Assembly (NCBI GenBank): GCA_001579985.1
Contig: LRSR01003601.1
Coordinates: 1-23,688 of the forward strand
Source of the DNA: Hypsibius dujardini
Taxonomy: Eukaryota; Tardigrada; Eutardigrada; Parachela; Hypsibiidae
Length of the DNA stretch: 23,688 bases
Direction of reading: 5' to 3'
Made by a program: the position numbers and the translations under genes. Below the pieces are notes generated by a model. That model ran no database searches. It was not told the DNA's origin and saw only the letters and a program-made list of their open reading frames with translations. Shown piece after piece: positions 8,613-18,724 of this stretch. Position 1 is the first letter of the stretch. The number at the start of each line of letters is the position of its first letter.

Positions 8613-11218
8613 TCAAAATGCGGAAGGGGAATAACTTTCATGGCCGTAAATGTCGCAAGAGCACTCCATTTGGGGGCTGTGACCGGTGTTTGAGCTCATC
8701 TGGACCACGACCACCAAATAGGTTGCCAAAACGCCCAACACCTATGTATGGAAGAAACAAATTGAATCAGCATCAAGCTAAAATTTTTAGTTTGGTTTAT
8801 AACAAATTTTAGTTTTGTCTTCTATCAACTGAAACTTTATTGACATTTTTTAGTGTCTAAAGTAGTTTGGTGCAGACTAAAACGTTTAGTAACGAAATCA
8901 GTTCCATCACTATTTTTCCTATTTATACTTTTAGCGATAACAACTTTTAGCGATAACAACTTTTTTTAGTTTGGTTTAGTCAACTGAAAAACTTAAACCA
9001 AGAAATAAATTACTAAAAGTTATAATTCGAATTAGTTTAGTTTTGCCAGCCAAAGTCGTATTTTCTCGTCTGCACATACAGATAATATGAAGCTTCGGTT
9101 CATCGAAACCAATCCCCAGCCCGTCAACGTGACCGGTGCATCCCTCAGGCGTTGCAGACTCCGATGTATATGCTTCTCCAAGTCCACGTCCAGGTTAGGA
9201 TTCTCCAAAATCATGTGAAGTTCTGGCACGCACGATTCAGCCTGTCAAAGGAAATTGTCGAACAAAAATCACCCTTTCCCCGTGATAAAACATTTATGGA
9301 GAGGCACGTTCTACATTATCGACAGTGCGGCCGTAAAAAAATGTTCAAAAAAAGGAAGGGCATCAAAAAAAGGTATCAGTGAGCAAGCGGAATGTTGAGC
9401 TATGCGCGTCAAAAGCAAAGCCTGTGATTGGCCTATTCACATTTTTCGATTGTTGACAGCCCTTACAGATTAACCCTCTGAGTGTCGGTCAGCTTACACT
9501 GGCTTAATTCTTCCTTCAAACTCAATTTGCTGATCAAGCATTTGGACTTTCTAGATACGGTTTTTTGCTTTGATCCTATTACAGAACCGTGAAATATAAA
9601 GTAAAAACAACTTTTGAAAAAACAAATTGGAAGTGGTAGAACTGATTAAGCCAAACTTGGCTTAAAACTTAAATAGCATGTATACGAACTTGCGGTGTGT
9701 GCTGAAAAAAAATGTCCGAGCTTCGAAATTAAAAAGAGTTATAGCCAACGACCATACCAATGAAATCCAGTTGAAAATGAAGTAAACAAGAAATCTTGAG
9801 CGGAATGAAAAAATTGAACTCATTAGGAAGATGTTTTGATTCCCTATCGGCAAAATGTTAGCTGTTGTTAGGTTGTTGTGTGAAGGCGCAACAGCGCCGC
9901 CTGGCGGTACGGCACTAACTGGGCAGGAAAAGTGCCAAATGCACCCTAGTCACGTCAACCATTCAAGTTAGGTACATTCCTTATTTAAGCCAACTTTGGC
10001 TGACGCAGCATTACCCGTATACCTAAAACACCCGGCTACCAAAGGGTTAACCAGATGCGATCAGCGAATTTCCGAAATTCGCTGATCGCATTTCTTTGAC
10101 ATCTCTGGCTGAACATTTGTTAATCGAAACTTTTTTGATAGATTTTGTTGATTGATGGGAAACTTTGACGACCGCACTCTCGCTAGTACCTCATAGCTAA
10201 GGTAAGCGGTCACCATGACGCGTGTAAGCACTAGCACCACACCACCGAAAGCCCCAAACATGAACACCCCGTTGTCCAGGGCACTCTGTGTGACATAATG
10301 GCCCATCGAGGCCTCCAAGCGACTCCCGCTGATAAAGTAACTCATCAGCGACGTCAGCAGAATCACATCGGACGCCGTGAAGAGGAATAACGATGCGGAG
10401 AAGATGGCATCAAACTGATGCACGAGTTTGGACAGCCGGTAGTGCCGGTACAGAAGGTCGCCCATACAACTGCCATAATCACCGGCGCTTTTGTCGATGC
10501 TCCCGCCTTGTCGGGAGGTTTTTATACTCCTCGTAAGGTGGGAGAACTGCATACCGAGGGTCAGGCACATGATGATGAGCGTCATCAGGTGGATGCTGCG
10601 GAAGGAAATGGCCGTGGCTTCAATGATAAACATGGACAGTATGACCACCTCCGCGGGGAGAGACCACCCGAAGAGGGACTCATTGAGGCCTCTGACCGAA
10701 ACGATTTTAGCGATTAAGCCGATGGGAAACATTATCCCGTAAATAAATCCCAGGTACGCTACGGTGAAGTTAACAATCCGTCGGAGTGGACGATATTGGG
10801 ATTCGTCCGACCATAAACACGCATTCGCGATGCCAAACAAGACCGATGGCAGTTTGCGAGTCCGTCGCGACAGAATAATTAGACATAAAGCGGTGTTGAA
10901 GGTAGACTGGGCACGCGAAATAAAATGAAGCTTCAGGGATGTTGCCGTTTCGAGATTGGCGGAGGCCTGCAGGTAGAGGTACGTTAATTGGCCGAGAAAG
11001 AGGAGGAAAAAGCAGACCACAGCGAGTAATCTCAGCGTCGGGAATGTGGCGGAGCATTTGCTCTGGCGTGAGTTTGACGAGCGTATTGTTCCAAATGCTC
11101 CCATGAGCCCGAGCATGATCTTAAATGCTCGTCGAAGATATGCTCGGCGTCGTTCATTTTCGCTTGTGGCAGCATCAGCGTGATCGTCGTTGGATATTTT
11201 GAGCGGTTGAAGAGCCAT
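8613..11218 (-). CDS. Gr2: gustatory receptor, three exons
   Basis: Complete insect-type gustatory receptor of 439 residues. Minus-strand exons: 11218-10190 (343 codons), 9241-9080 (54) and 8741-8613 (42 plus TGA), all joined in phase 0. I prefer the ATG at 11218 (MALQPLKI) to an in-frame codon seven residues earlier, because Gr3 begins MVLQPLKI at the same place. Hydrophobic segments fall at about residues 61-85, 96-116, 149-175, 187-225, 268-296, 315-340 and 398-412. TM7 is VLGVLATYLVVVVQ. Donors are GAG|GTACTA and TCT|GTATGT; acceptors are TTTGACAG and ATACATAG. Intron 1 (945 nt) contains a piggyBac-like insertion and intron 2 (338 nt) an AT-rich repeat. A decayed paralogue lies at 19651-20475. 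Role: chemosensory cation channel in the dendritic membrane (family knowledge); the ligand cannot be inferred. Confidence 0.85.
8765..9052. mobile_element. AT-rich TTTAGT repeat in Gr2 intron 2
   Basis: Nearly the whole of Gr2 intron 2 is A/T-rich and full of TTTAGT/ACTAAA words, ending TTTAGTTTTGCCA at about 9035-9048. This is the end sequence also found on the element in Gr1 intron 1. A 17-bp unit around ACTTTTAGCGATAACA is duplicated at about 8930-8963. The opposite end is not clear, so the element may be truncated or diverged. Confidence 0.5.
9470..10050. mobile_element. piggyBac-like non-autonomous element in Gr2 intron 1
   Basis: TTAA stands at both ends (9470-9473 and 10047-10050). 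The bounded sequence begins CCCTCTGAG and ends CCAAAGGG, so the ends are imperfect inverted repeats of CCCT(C/T)TG. Insertion at TTAA with CCC...GGG ends is the hallmark of piggyBac elements. The 573-bp interior has no transposase frame, so it would be a MITE. The duplicate Gr2 copy cannot be checked for an empty site because that part is deleted there. Confidence 0.55.
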
Positions 11219-12969
11219 CCTGAACTGTAGATCGAGCACAACAAAGCAATTTAAACGGGATCACAATGGGGCGAATTGGGACAATTAAATGTTTATTCTT
11301 AGCCACTTCCTTAAGGTTCAATCAAGAAGCACTTTGTAATTTCCTTAGAGTCGACATCATCCAATGAAATCAACACCGAATACCGTCTCATCCCAAATTC
11401 AATTTTGAATCGATTGGTATCAACTTAATGAGTCTTGAATATTAGGGGGCGGAGCCTGACGTCACTCAGATCAATCGATTTCAAATTGAATTTTGGACAG
11501 AATCATTTCCAGATAGTTTATCGGACTGCACAGATAAGAGTCCCACAATACTGAAACTGCTACACGAAATAGGAGCAACCAAACTTGGAGCGTGAAGAGA
11601 AACGTATGGGTACAAGGTAACGAGCCAGTATTGTTGCAGGTTTTGGTTGATGATGAAAAATTAACTGATCTCAAAAAGGTCAAACACGTTGACGACAACC
11701 AACGCAGCAGAAAGTGAATCGCAGTTGAGCGAGTCAGTCGCGAAGGTAGAGCAACAAAACCGTTCCGCAGTCTGCCATATGGTACGAGTTCTCTCGCAGA
11801 AAGCAACATCTAACTGGAGAGCGTGTCCTTCAAGCATGAAATTGCTGACATTACTCGACCTTCACTGTATCACAATTTCATGAAACACACAAGGGGCACT
11901 TCAGTGTGGCATCGCGAATGTTGTGGAATCCCGCGCGATGTTGTAAATATTTGCTGTGGTTCCGCATGAGCTGTGAGTTTTCCAGTATCCATATGCAATG
12001 CGGCAGATTGTGCAACCATGTGATTGTTTTCCTTCCTGGTGCTCGAGATGTATCCGCTTCATCCGACCCGACCTCTCCCCCTCCCTATCCTCTGTCGACA
12101 AGATCGGCCTTTCGCACTGCACCCTTTTTAACCGCATTCCTATACATCCCGATATCCATATTTATATTCACGCTTAACGATGAGAATCTGCATTCCAGCT
12201 ATTCCTGCGCTGTGGCCCCAGAAACCTAGCCGGAAAAATTTGCCGCTCCAACATCTCTTTCGATTCGCCTCTTCTCGCTGTTTCCTTATCAGAACGACAC
12301 GCTTAGGCAAAAAGGTCCCTCCCCTTGCCTCCCCTCCCTCCCACATTGAGTAGCACTTTTAAAAGCAACAGGGGATAAAAAGGGGGAAGGGAAAGGGGAG
12401 GGGTCTTGTAACCTAAGTCGAAAGCTGTCAGGGCAATGCCCCGCCCCCCAGGGTCGGCGAGCTAAATCTACAGTATAGTGACCCCAAACCTGAAACTCTT
12501 CTTCAGATCCCTGAAAGGCATAAAACTCCTTTGCTAGTAAGGATTTTCGGATGGGCACATTGACGACTCTACTGATTTCGTCTACTGTTTCGCAATACCA
12601 GTAGGCTTACATTTTTCCCAAATTGGTCTTGGCCCAACGCCCAGGCTCTCTCGTGGTTACACTTTGAGCGACACGGTCTTCAAAGTTTTGTCTCTCGTTA
12701 GTGCTGCCGTTTCAAATGTGTTATCGTTCGTCTCGATTTCGTGATTGTTATAATTCCCGAATATGCAGATAAGAAAGGTTTTTCGGAGAATTCCCGTGCA
12801 GTAACGAAACCTAAGAATCGGTGACTTGAATGATAAAATTCACTTGCAGGAAGCGTACAAAAAAACGCAGAGATCTGATTAACCCACACAGGAGCAAGTG
12901 TCGATTGTCTAAGCATATTCGGCACCGGCAGGAAAGGAACAGCAATTCTGACGTTTAATTGAGCTGCTC
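11219..12969. other. Spacer between Gr2 start and Gr3 end
   Basis: No gene is supported. The first 900 bp (to about 12140) are closely matched in copy B at 20476-21780. By my count about 12 of 172 bases differ in the stretch 11906-12077. Frames open in both copies change mostly at amino-acid-altering positions, which argues against coding. The Gr2 promoter should lie just above 11218. A pyrimidine/purine hairpin spans about 12311-12407. Confidence 0.6.
12311..12407. repeat. Polypyrimidine/polypurine hairpin
   Basis: AAGGTCCCTCCCCTTGCC near 12311 pairs imperfectly with GAAAGGGGAGGGGTCTT near 12391-12407 around a loop of about 60 bases. It lies in a stretch present in copy A of the duplication but absent from copy B, so it may be part of an insertion. 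Confidence 0.4.
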
Positions 12970-14579
12970 TTAAAAAACTGCCGCGGAAGTATTTCCAGAA
13001 CTGGTCAAGTTGCAATGACAAGCCATCCGCAATCCTTGTCCGGCGTTTGCGCTCATCTGGACCACCACCACCAGATAGGTGGACAATACGCCCAAGAGCT
13101 GAATATAAAACATACAGAATACTGAGAATAGTGTGAAAAAGGTCATCTGTTTGGACTGCATACATACTGAAAGTACGAAGCTCCTATTCATGGAAACCAA
13201 TCCCCAGCCCGTCAGCGTCACCGGCGCATCTCTTAGTCGATGTAGACTCCTGTGTATATGCTTTTCCAAGTCCAGGTGGATGTCAGGATCCTCCAAAATC
13301 ATGTGTAGCTCCGGAATACACGATTCAGCCTGTCGGAAGAAAGAGGTTAAGCAAAAAATCTAAAAATGGCAGTCTTTAGATATTGTATGACCCTGGAAAA
13401 CCAGTGGCGGATTGAGGTTGGTTTGAAGGGGATGACAAGGCTTCTGGGGAGAGGGGGCAACTCTATGGACTTTTCGTTACCATGTTCAGCGGTTACGAGG
13501 ATCAACCACCCAGCGAGCTATTTTAGTCACTTTTTTTGCGTGCACCTTACCCTGTAGCTGAGGTAAGCCGTCACAATAACTCGTGTAAGTATCAAAAGCA
13601 CACCACCGACGGCGCCATTCATAAACATCCCATGATCCAGGTCTGTTCCTGTGACATAATGACCCATCTTCGCCTCCAACCGATGCCCGCTTATAAAGTA
13701 ACTGATCAACGACGTCACGACTATCAAATCGGACGCCGTGAAGAGGAATAACGATGCGGAGAAAATGGCATCAAACTGATGCACCAGTTTAGACAGCCGG
13801 TAATGCCGGTACAGAAGGTCGCTCATACCACTTGCATATTCACCGGCGCTTTTGTTGATGCTCCAGCCTTGTCGGAAGGTCTTCATACTCCCGGTGAGAT
13901 AGGCGAACTGCATACCGAGGGTCAAACAGGTCATGATCATCATCATGAGGTGGGTGCTGCGAAAAGAAACGGCCGTCGCCTCGATGAGCAGCATACCGAA
14001 TGAAACTATTTCCGCTGGGATGGTCCATCCGAGAAACGACTCATTCAGACCTCGAACCATCAGGACTTTCATCAGTAAACCCACAGGGAGGACCACGCAG
14101 TAGAGGCATGCGAGGTACGCCATAGAGAAGGTGATGAACCGACGGAGTGGGCGAAACTCCGAGTCGGAGGACCACGTGCATGCACTAGCAATGCTGGAAA
14201 GGACTGAGGGTAGTTTCCGACTCCGTCGCGACAGAATGATCAAGCCCAAAGCAGTAGTTAGAGTCGACTGGGAGCGTGATAAGAAATGAAGTTTCAAGGC
14301 GGTTGCCGTTCCAACTGTCGCGATGGCCCGTAAGAAGAGGTGTGTGAATTGGGCGAGAAAAAGCATGACAAGACACACCGCGGCAATTAATCTCACAGTT
14401 CGGCAGATCTCGGAGCATTTGCTTTGTTGTGTGCCTCCCGTCGAGCTCGTTACCCCAAATGCTCCCATGACCCGCAGTAGTTTGCCAAAGGCTCGTCGAA
14501 TGTATGCCCGGCGCTGCTCATCTTCGTGATTGGCAGCCTCATCATTGGCTTCGGTTATCTTCAACGGCTGAAGAACCAT
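12970..14579 (-). CDS. Gr3: gustatory receptor, three exons
   Basis: Complete 439-residue gustatory receptor, the clearest gene in the window. Minus-strand exons: 14579-13551 (343 codons), 13329-13168 (54) and 13098-12970 (42 plus TAA). The start MVLQPLKI is followed by a charged cytoplasmic N-terminus, then TM1 with FLAQFTHLFL, and the array motifs RHYRLSKLVHQFD, SASLFLFTASDLIVVTSL and MGHYVT. Exon 2 is the pre-TM7 loop (VTLTGWGLVSMNRSFVLS). Exon 3 opens with TM7 (LLGVLSTYLVVVVQ) and a short Cys-containing tail. Donors AGG|GTAAGG and TCA|GTATGT and acceptors CCGACAG and ATATTCAG are canonical. Intron 2 is only 69 nt, a multiple of three with no in-frame stop. Intron 1 (221 nt) contains a fragment of the CAGTGGCGG repeat. 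Gr4 is its close paralogue. Confidence 0.88.
13402..13475. mobile_element. Fragment of CAGTGGCGG (hAT-like) MITE in Gr3 intron 1
   Basis: CAGTGGCGGATTGAGGT opens a stretch matching the left part of the element at 22600-22772 in the equivalent Gr4 intron. The right end with the inverted repeat is missing here, so the copy is truncated. Confidence 0.55.
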
Positions 14580-14849
14580 TGTGAATCACAGGCCTGCTCT
14601 CGAATCCCAGTAACTTGAATGTTTACAAAATCGAGGAAATGTTGGATGATGATACGGATGTGATAATCCGTACAGTGCATACGGAGGAAAAGCGACTTTT
14701 CGTAATGTAGATCGAGTAGCACACGCGATCGTTGGACAAAATTGAAGACCGATCAATAGACTGAATCTTAACCAATAAGGGTTCTGAGTAAAACTTCGAG
14801 TAGGAGCTATGACAGGAAGTGCGTCCAGAGAGGCAATCGCTGAACATAA
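14580..14849. other. Gr3 upstream region
   Basis: Presumed Gr3 promoter and 5' UTR. I see no strong TATA box or other site that I would commit to. The equivalent region of Gr4 lies outside the window, so no comparison is possible. Confidence 0.4.
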
Positions 14850-15276
14850 CAGGGTCTTGGCGCAAACGGTTTCGGGCTGTAGTCCGACTGGGCCAAGTGA
14901 TACCGAACCGAAACTTCGAAGAACGGAGTGCAAAATTTAAACAGGAACGCGAGGGAGGTGTGGCCTAAAGTGTTTCAACGGAGATTGGCCGACGCGCGCC
15001 CGACAACACGCTGGCTGCGCACCTGTGTCGCGTAGAAGCCGGATCAGTCAACCGTTTTCCCAAAAATGTGTAACACTTTTTAACCTGCCAAATTCGACCA
15101 AGTTGCCGGCGTGTAGTCAGGCGCACGGCGACCAATTGTCGCCGACACACTTTATACCACACCTCCCTCGCGTTCCTTTTTAAATTTTACACTCCGTCCT
15201 CCCATGTTTCGGTTCCGTATCACTTGGCCCAGTATTGGGTCGAACTACAGTCCGAAACCGTTTGCGCCCACACCCT
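14850..15276. mobile_element. Large fold-back inverted-repeat element
   Basis: The left half (from AGGGTCTTGGCGCAAACGG at 14851) and the right half (ending CCGTTTGCGCCCACACCCT near 15276) are reverse complements over arms of more than 140 bp. These include GGCCAAGTGATAC/GTATCACTTGGCC and GAACGCGAGGGAGGTGTGG/CCACACCTCCCTCGCGTTC, with inner pairing continuing to about 15000 and 15120. The central loop is about 100 bp. There is no coding frame. It is a MITE or fold-back transposon just upstream of Gr3. The CAGGG/CCCT ends recall hAT elements, but I found no clear 8-bp target duplication. Confidence 0.75.
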
Positions 15277-16096
15277 TATAATTGCGTGGTATCCAAAACC
15301 GATACTTATGGGAAGGTTATGTGCAGCTGATGAGGAAGGAATGTGTTTATTTTGCTGATATTACTCTCTGTCGCCGGCAGTCCGTTTTATCGACATAAGA
15401 ATGCGCTCAATGTTCTGCCGTACTGGCAAGGACGCCACACGCAGATGTGCTCCAGAGAGATGTGTTGTAAATATTTGTGAGGATCTCCACTGAGGTACTT
15501 AGACCTGCCAGCTGTTGAGCTAACAGGCCCAAGCCTGTCCTTTTCTCTCCGACGATATAATCAGTCTTTCAGATTGCTGACTTTGTGTTTTCATAGCGAC
15601 TTCCCTTCTCACATGGCTTGAGGCATGTTTGTGTACCGTATTCAGACCGAATCTTTTGTGAACAGTCTGACCAAGGTACTATGAATGCCGGGTTTTCCGC
15701 TAGGGCCTTCGAATAACGCTCAGATCACAATTTCTTTACTTTTATATCGGACAGTTGTAACCAATAGTATCCAATTTCGCAGGTCCCAGATCACAAAAGA
15801 AGCCAAAATCGCAAGACGATAAAAATTAGACTGAATGCGAATCAGAAATCAAAGCAAGAAATCGAGTCTCGAACCGAATTATGAAGCCTATTGTTAGGGA
15901 AGTGCCTCGCAGGCCCCGCCCTACTGCATATTTGTGTATGTTATGATTGGATGATTGGTGTGTCTGTGTATTCCTATGGTGAGCGTTCGAGCTCTCGACT
16001 CGACGCCCACAACATAAAATCAGTGTCGTGTTCATCTCGTTTCTGTTCCCTTCTCCCTCTCGCGGCACTCATCAGTTAATAGCTCCCCCCTAATAA
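15277..16096. other. Intergenic region, nothing recognised
   Basis: Frames are short on both strands and without recognisable motifs. No repeats stand out. Confidence 0.5.
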
Positions 16097-16100
16097 CATC

Positions 16101-16416
16101 TGTTGGACCACGCCCAACAAGTCCTCATATCCAACCATCACAGCTATTTGACTCGTTAATACCTTACTTAGTAACTCTATCTACCCTATTAACCCTATTC
16201 TGCTGCCACAGCTAATTACTTGTATGTAATTCTGATGTGTGTGCTATTTACTATCAATTCTATAGTTAACACTTTACTATATAATCAGATGTCTTACTAG
16301 TTATAAGAGGCAGTTGTACTTCCTCTTTCCTTTCTTCTAGTTTACTTCTCTACCGATCACCACATTCAGTCTAATAAACTTGTTAACTATCCAACCCCCG
16401 GTTGGTAGACCTAAGA
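16101..16416 (+). mobile_element. Solo LTR, copy 1
   Basis: A 316-bp sequence matching, in reverse orientation, the insertion at 20128-20422. It begins TGTTGGACCACGCCC and ends GTAGACCTAAGA (the final CA of the other copy is mutated to GA). It is flanked by a 4-bp direct repeat, CATC, at 16097-16100 and 16417-16420. An AATAAA polyadenylation-type signal lies near 16373, in the 3' part as in an LTR R region. TG...CA ends with a 4-bp duplication fit a Ty3/gypsy-type LTR. No internal retrotransposon sequence adjoins it, so it is a solo LTR left by recombination. Confidence 0.72.
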
Positions 16417-16420
16417 CATC

Positions 16421-17090
16421 CTTTTCGGACAGGCATGGCTGCAATGTTAACAAGCGCATTCTTCGACCGACACAGAAACATTATTCGCACAAGACAAAAA
16501 CATGAGAACTATTTATAGTACGAGAATTACGGTAAGATTATTTTATTTTTGAATCGGGGTCGTTCAGGCCAGGGAGATAGAACGTGTGACAGATCAGAAC
16601 AAATGGTTTCATTTTTCCTAGTAAATCTAACCTATTTTTGTCTGCTGAAAATAAATGCAGCAAATTGTTTTTTGCAGTTTACCGAAATACAGAGGATTTG
16701 TGGACGTGAACGGTAGACGGTAGATGGACGATGAATGAATGCACAGTGGATACTAGACCAATTGGCGTACAGATGACTTACAGGCAGATGAAACAATTAA
16801 CGCTTGGGTTGACTGACAGCTGGCAAAGGGATCGAGGTCAAACATACGGAATAAGAGGTCAAAGAATAGTTATAAGAATACATTCGCCTCTTTGGTTCAA
16901 AAACTCCAACAGATCTGATTTTTGGATGGTCTCAGAAACCTTTTTGAGTGTCTTTTAGCTTGAAAAGAAGCAACGAAGAAATAAAAGGGACGCTTAAAAC
17001 TAAAAATGGTGAGCTGTACAGAACAGACAGTTGGGGACATGACAAGCGTAGAAGTGCCGGTGGATGCGATCAGTGAAAGACTCCTCCCTC
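16421..17090. other. Intergenic region, nothing recognised
   Basis: No gene or clear repeat is visible, only short unremarkable frames. Confidence 0.5.
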
Positions 17091-17580
17091 CCTGCTACCG
17101 TCCTTGTGACCATCCGTCGCCCATTTATGTAAACTTCTCATGCAGTCTCTCACTTATCCATGCTTCCATCCGTCGGCCGTTAATATCCATTTTGGGTTTG
17201 CAGACCGTCCGTTTATCTGTTCTTCTGTCGGTTCGTCTGTTTATCTGTCCGTCCAACGGTCCGGCCATTCGTTTGGCTTATCCGTCCGCCCTTTCATCGT
17301 GCGACAGTCGGTTTGTCTGACAGTCGGTTCGACTCTCCGTCTAGTCGTGAGTCCATTCCTTTATCCACCCATTCGTTCTATCTCCAGTCCGCCCATTCCT
17401 TGGTAAATCCATCTGTTCGCCTTTTCATCCGTCCTCAGCCCTTTCATCCGCCAGCCCTCGGTTTGTCTGACCGTCCATTCGAATCCCACTCTAAGCGTTC
17501 GTTCGTTCAACTACCCTTGCATCCATGCGTCCAACCGCTCGACTCGGTCCACCTCCGACAGTCTGTCGGCATGTCGTTTG
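17091..17580. repeat. Degenerate GTCC/GTCT/TTCG tetranucleotide repeat tract
   Basis: About 490 bp are pyrimidine-rich on the plus strand and built from drifting four-base words (GTCC, GTCT, ATCC, TTCG, CATC), for example GTCCGTTTATCTGTTC and GTCCGTCCAACGGTCC. It is an old, mutated microsatellite. Because stop codons are rare in such sequence it leaves long open frames (to about 180 codons) that are not genes. Confidence 0.7.
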
Positions 17581-18171
17581 ATCGACTTTACATCCAACAG
17601 CTTTCGTCTAACATCTTTATTTCAAACTCGCTAATCTCCCGGGTTTTGCACGCTCTTGCAACAGTGATACGAGGACATGGCCCGAGAGCTTACATGAGGC
17701 TGTGTCTCCTTCGCTTATTTAATTCACATAGACCATTCCGAAGACAAGTACACACAATTACCGAAAAAAGCAGCCAAGGAGTTTCTTTTCTCGGAGTTTT
17801 CGGGCGACAGTCTCAAAAAAATCAATTACTTAAGACTAGTCCTAAAAACAACTGACGCAACCGAGAGATGCGTTGCTGTGAAAAGAACAATTGACAGTTA
17901 TCGTAAAAGCTGAAAAGGACTGAGCACGATCATGGTATAACTGAAAAAATGGCAGTGGTTATAACTGTGCTCCATTACTTTGAACCAGATAAGATTCAAC
18001 CAGATCTTGCTGTATAATCACGGTGCCATACTTTATTAAAATGGCTAAACAGATCAGTAATAACTAAGAACATAAGTAGGATAGCTTGATGAAAATTCGC
18101 TGATCCAAAAATAGCGGCAAAGAATAATAAATTTTATGAAACAATCAGAATTTTTGATAATCCTAGTTATA
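17581..18171. other. Intergenic region, nothing recognised
   Basis: Mixed A/T-rich sequence with no supported gene or repeat. Confidence 0.5.
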
Positions 18172-18302
18172 GAACGTTCAACAATTACGTCAGCGCTCGA
18201 TATTAGGCGGCCGTACCTCTACCTCCTCTCTGTCAGAGCTCGTCAGTATTTTTTTTTACCCCCCCCCCTGAATTTCAAACGCTGATGTCAGCGCCGTTGA
18301 AA
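18172..18302. mobile_element. MITE-like piece, left of Gr remnant
   Basis: Begins GAACGTTCAACAATTACGTCAGCG and ends with an imperfect inverted copy (CGCTGATGTCAGCGCCGTTGAA). The middle has GTCAGAGCTCGTCA followed by T and C homopolymers. The element at about 18604-18724 shares the middle motif in the same direction and the end sequence inverted, so the two belong to one family. Confidence 0.5.
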
Positions 18303-18343
18303 CCCACTATGCGTCAAAATCTTTGCTTGATCAGGAAAGACAT

Positions 18344-18560
18344 TCACAAATAACGCCAGGAATTCATTGTAAACCGACGGCATCTTCGCCTGAAATAGAA
18401 GATTTGCGATTCCAATGCGCAGGTGAAGAAGGCATCAAGTAAATGCAGCCCCTCAGGTGACGTACCTGTTTTTCTGGTGGAGCCATCGGAACCTCTTGTC
18501 AGTACTAATATGATGCTCAAATGAAGGGAAGAATAATGGCATGTGGGTCTATAAAATGTT
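18344..18560 (-). pseudogene. Probable gustatory receptor remnant
   Basis: Two short matches to Gr exon 1 lie in the right order and on the right strand. Around 18511-18530 the DNA matches the Gr1 stretch coding SLHLSII (18 of 20 bases; the remnant also reads SSLHLSII). Around 18430-18455 it matches the Gr2 stretch coding the HQFDAIFSASL region (about 18 of 23 bases; the remnant reads LLDAFFTCAL). The interval between them is about 90 nt shorter than in a real gene, and the sequence around is not alignable. If genuine, it is an old, heavily deleted receptor pseudogene. The short matches could be partly chance. Confidence 0.4.
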
Positions 18561-18603
18561 ACTGAAATACGCGCTTTTTTCAAATTTTCAGAATCAAGGA
18601 AAT

Positions 18604-18724
18604 TTTGAGATTTAAAATTGCTGACGTAATCCAAGAACAGACCCCCACCCCTATACGTCAGAGCTCGTCATCGATTGCTGACACGTACCCCCCTAAATTC
18701 GCTAACATAATTGTTGAACGTTCC
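18604..18724. mobile_element. MITE-like piece, right of Gr remnant
   Basis: It holds TTGCTGACGTAATCC near its left end, GTCAGAGCTCGTCA with a C-run in the middle, and ends CGCTAACATAATTGTTGAACGTTCCC. The end is the inverted counterpart of 18172-18195. Confidence 0.5.

Larger units (their letters stand above)
9183..14324. repeat. Segmental duplication, copy A (Gr2-spacer-Gr3)
   Basis: This stretch is colinear with 19651-23688: Gr2 exon 2 and the start of intron 1, the Gr2 N-terminus, the whole upstream spacer, then Gr3 exons 3, 2 and most of exon 1. Copy A lacks the MITE and solo LTR found in copy B, and carries about 500 bp near 12140-12650 that copy B lacks. Confidence 0.85.

Noticed and set aside
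10418-10742. Plus-strand open frames opposite Gr exon 1, repeated in each receptor
   Set aside because: They are antisense shadows of the strongly conserved receptor exon and begin and end at different places in each copy.
11901-12137. A small minus-strand protein seen in both duplicates (11901-12137 and 21540-21731)
   Set aside because: Between copies most base changes alter amino acids and the start regions differ, which does not fit selection on a protein.
17484-17496. tRNA B-box-like TTCGAATCC
   Set aside because: It falls in the degenerate repeat tract with no A box or cloverleaf around it.
17140-17855. Long plus-strand open frames (up to about 180 codons)
   Set aside because: They run through the degenerate tetranucleotide tract, whose composition suppresses stops. 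The translations are S/P/R-rich and low in complexity.
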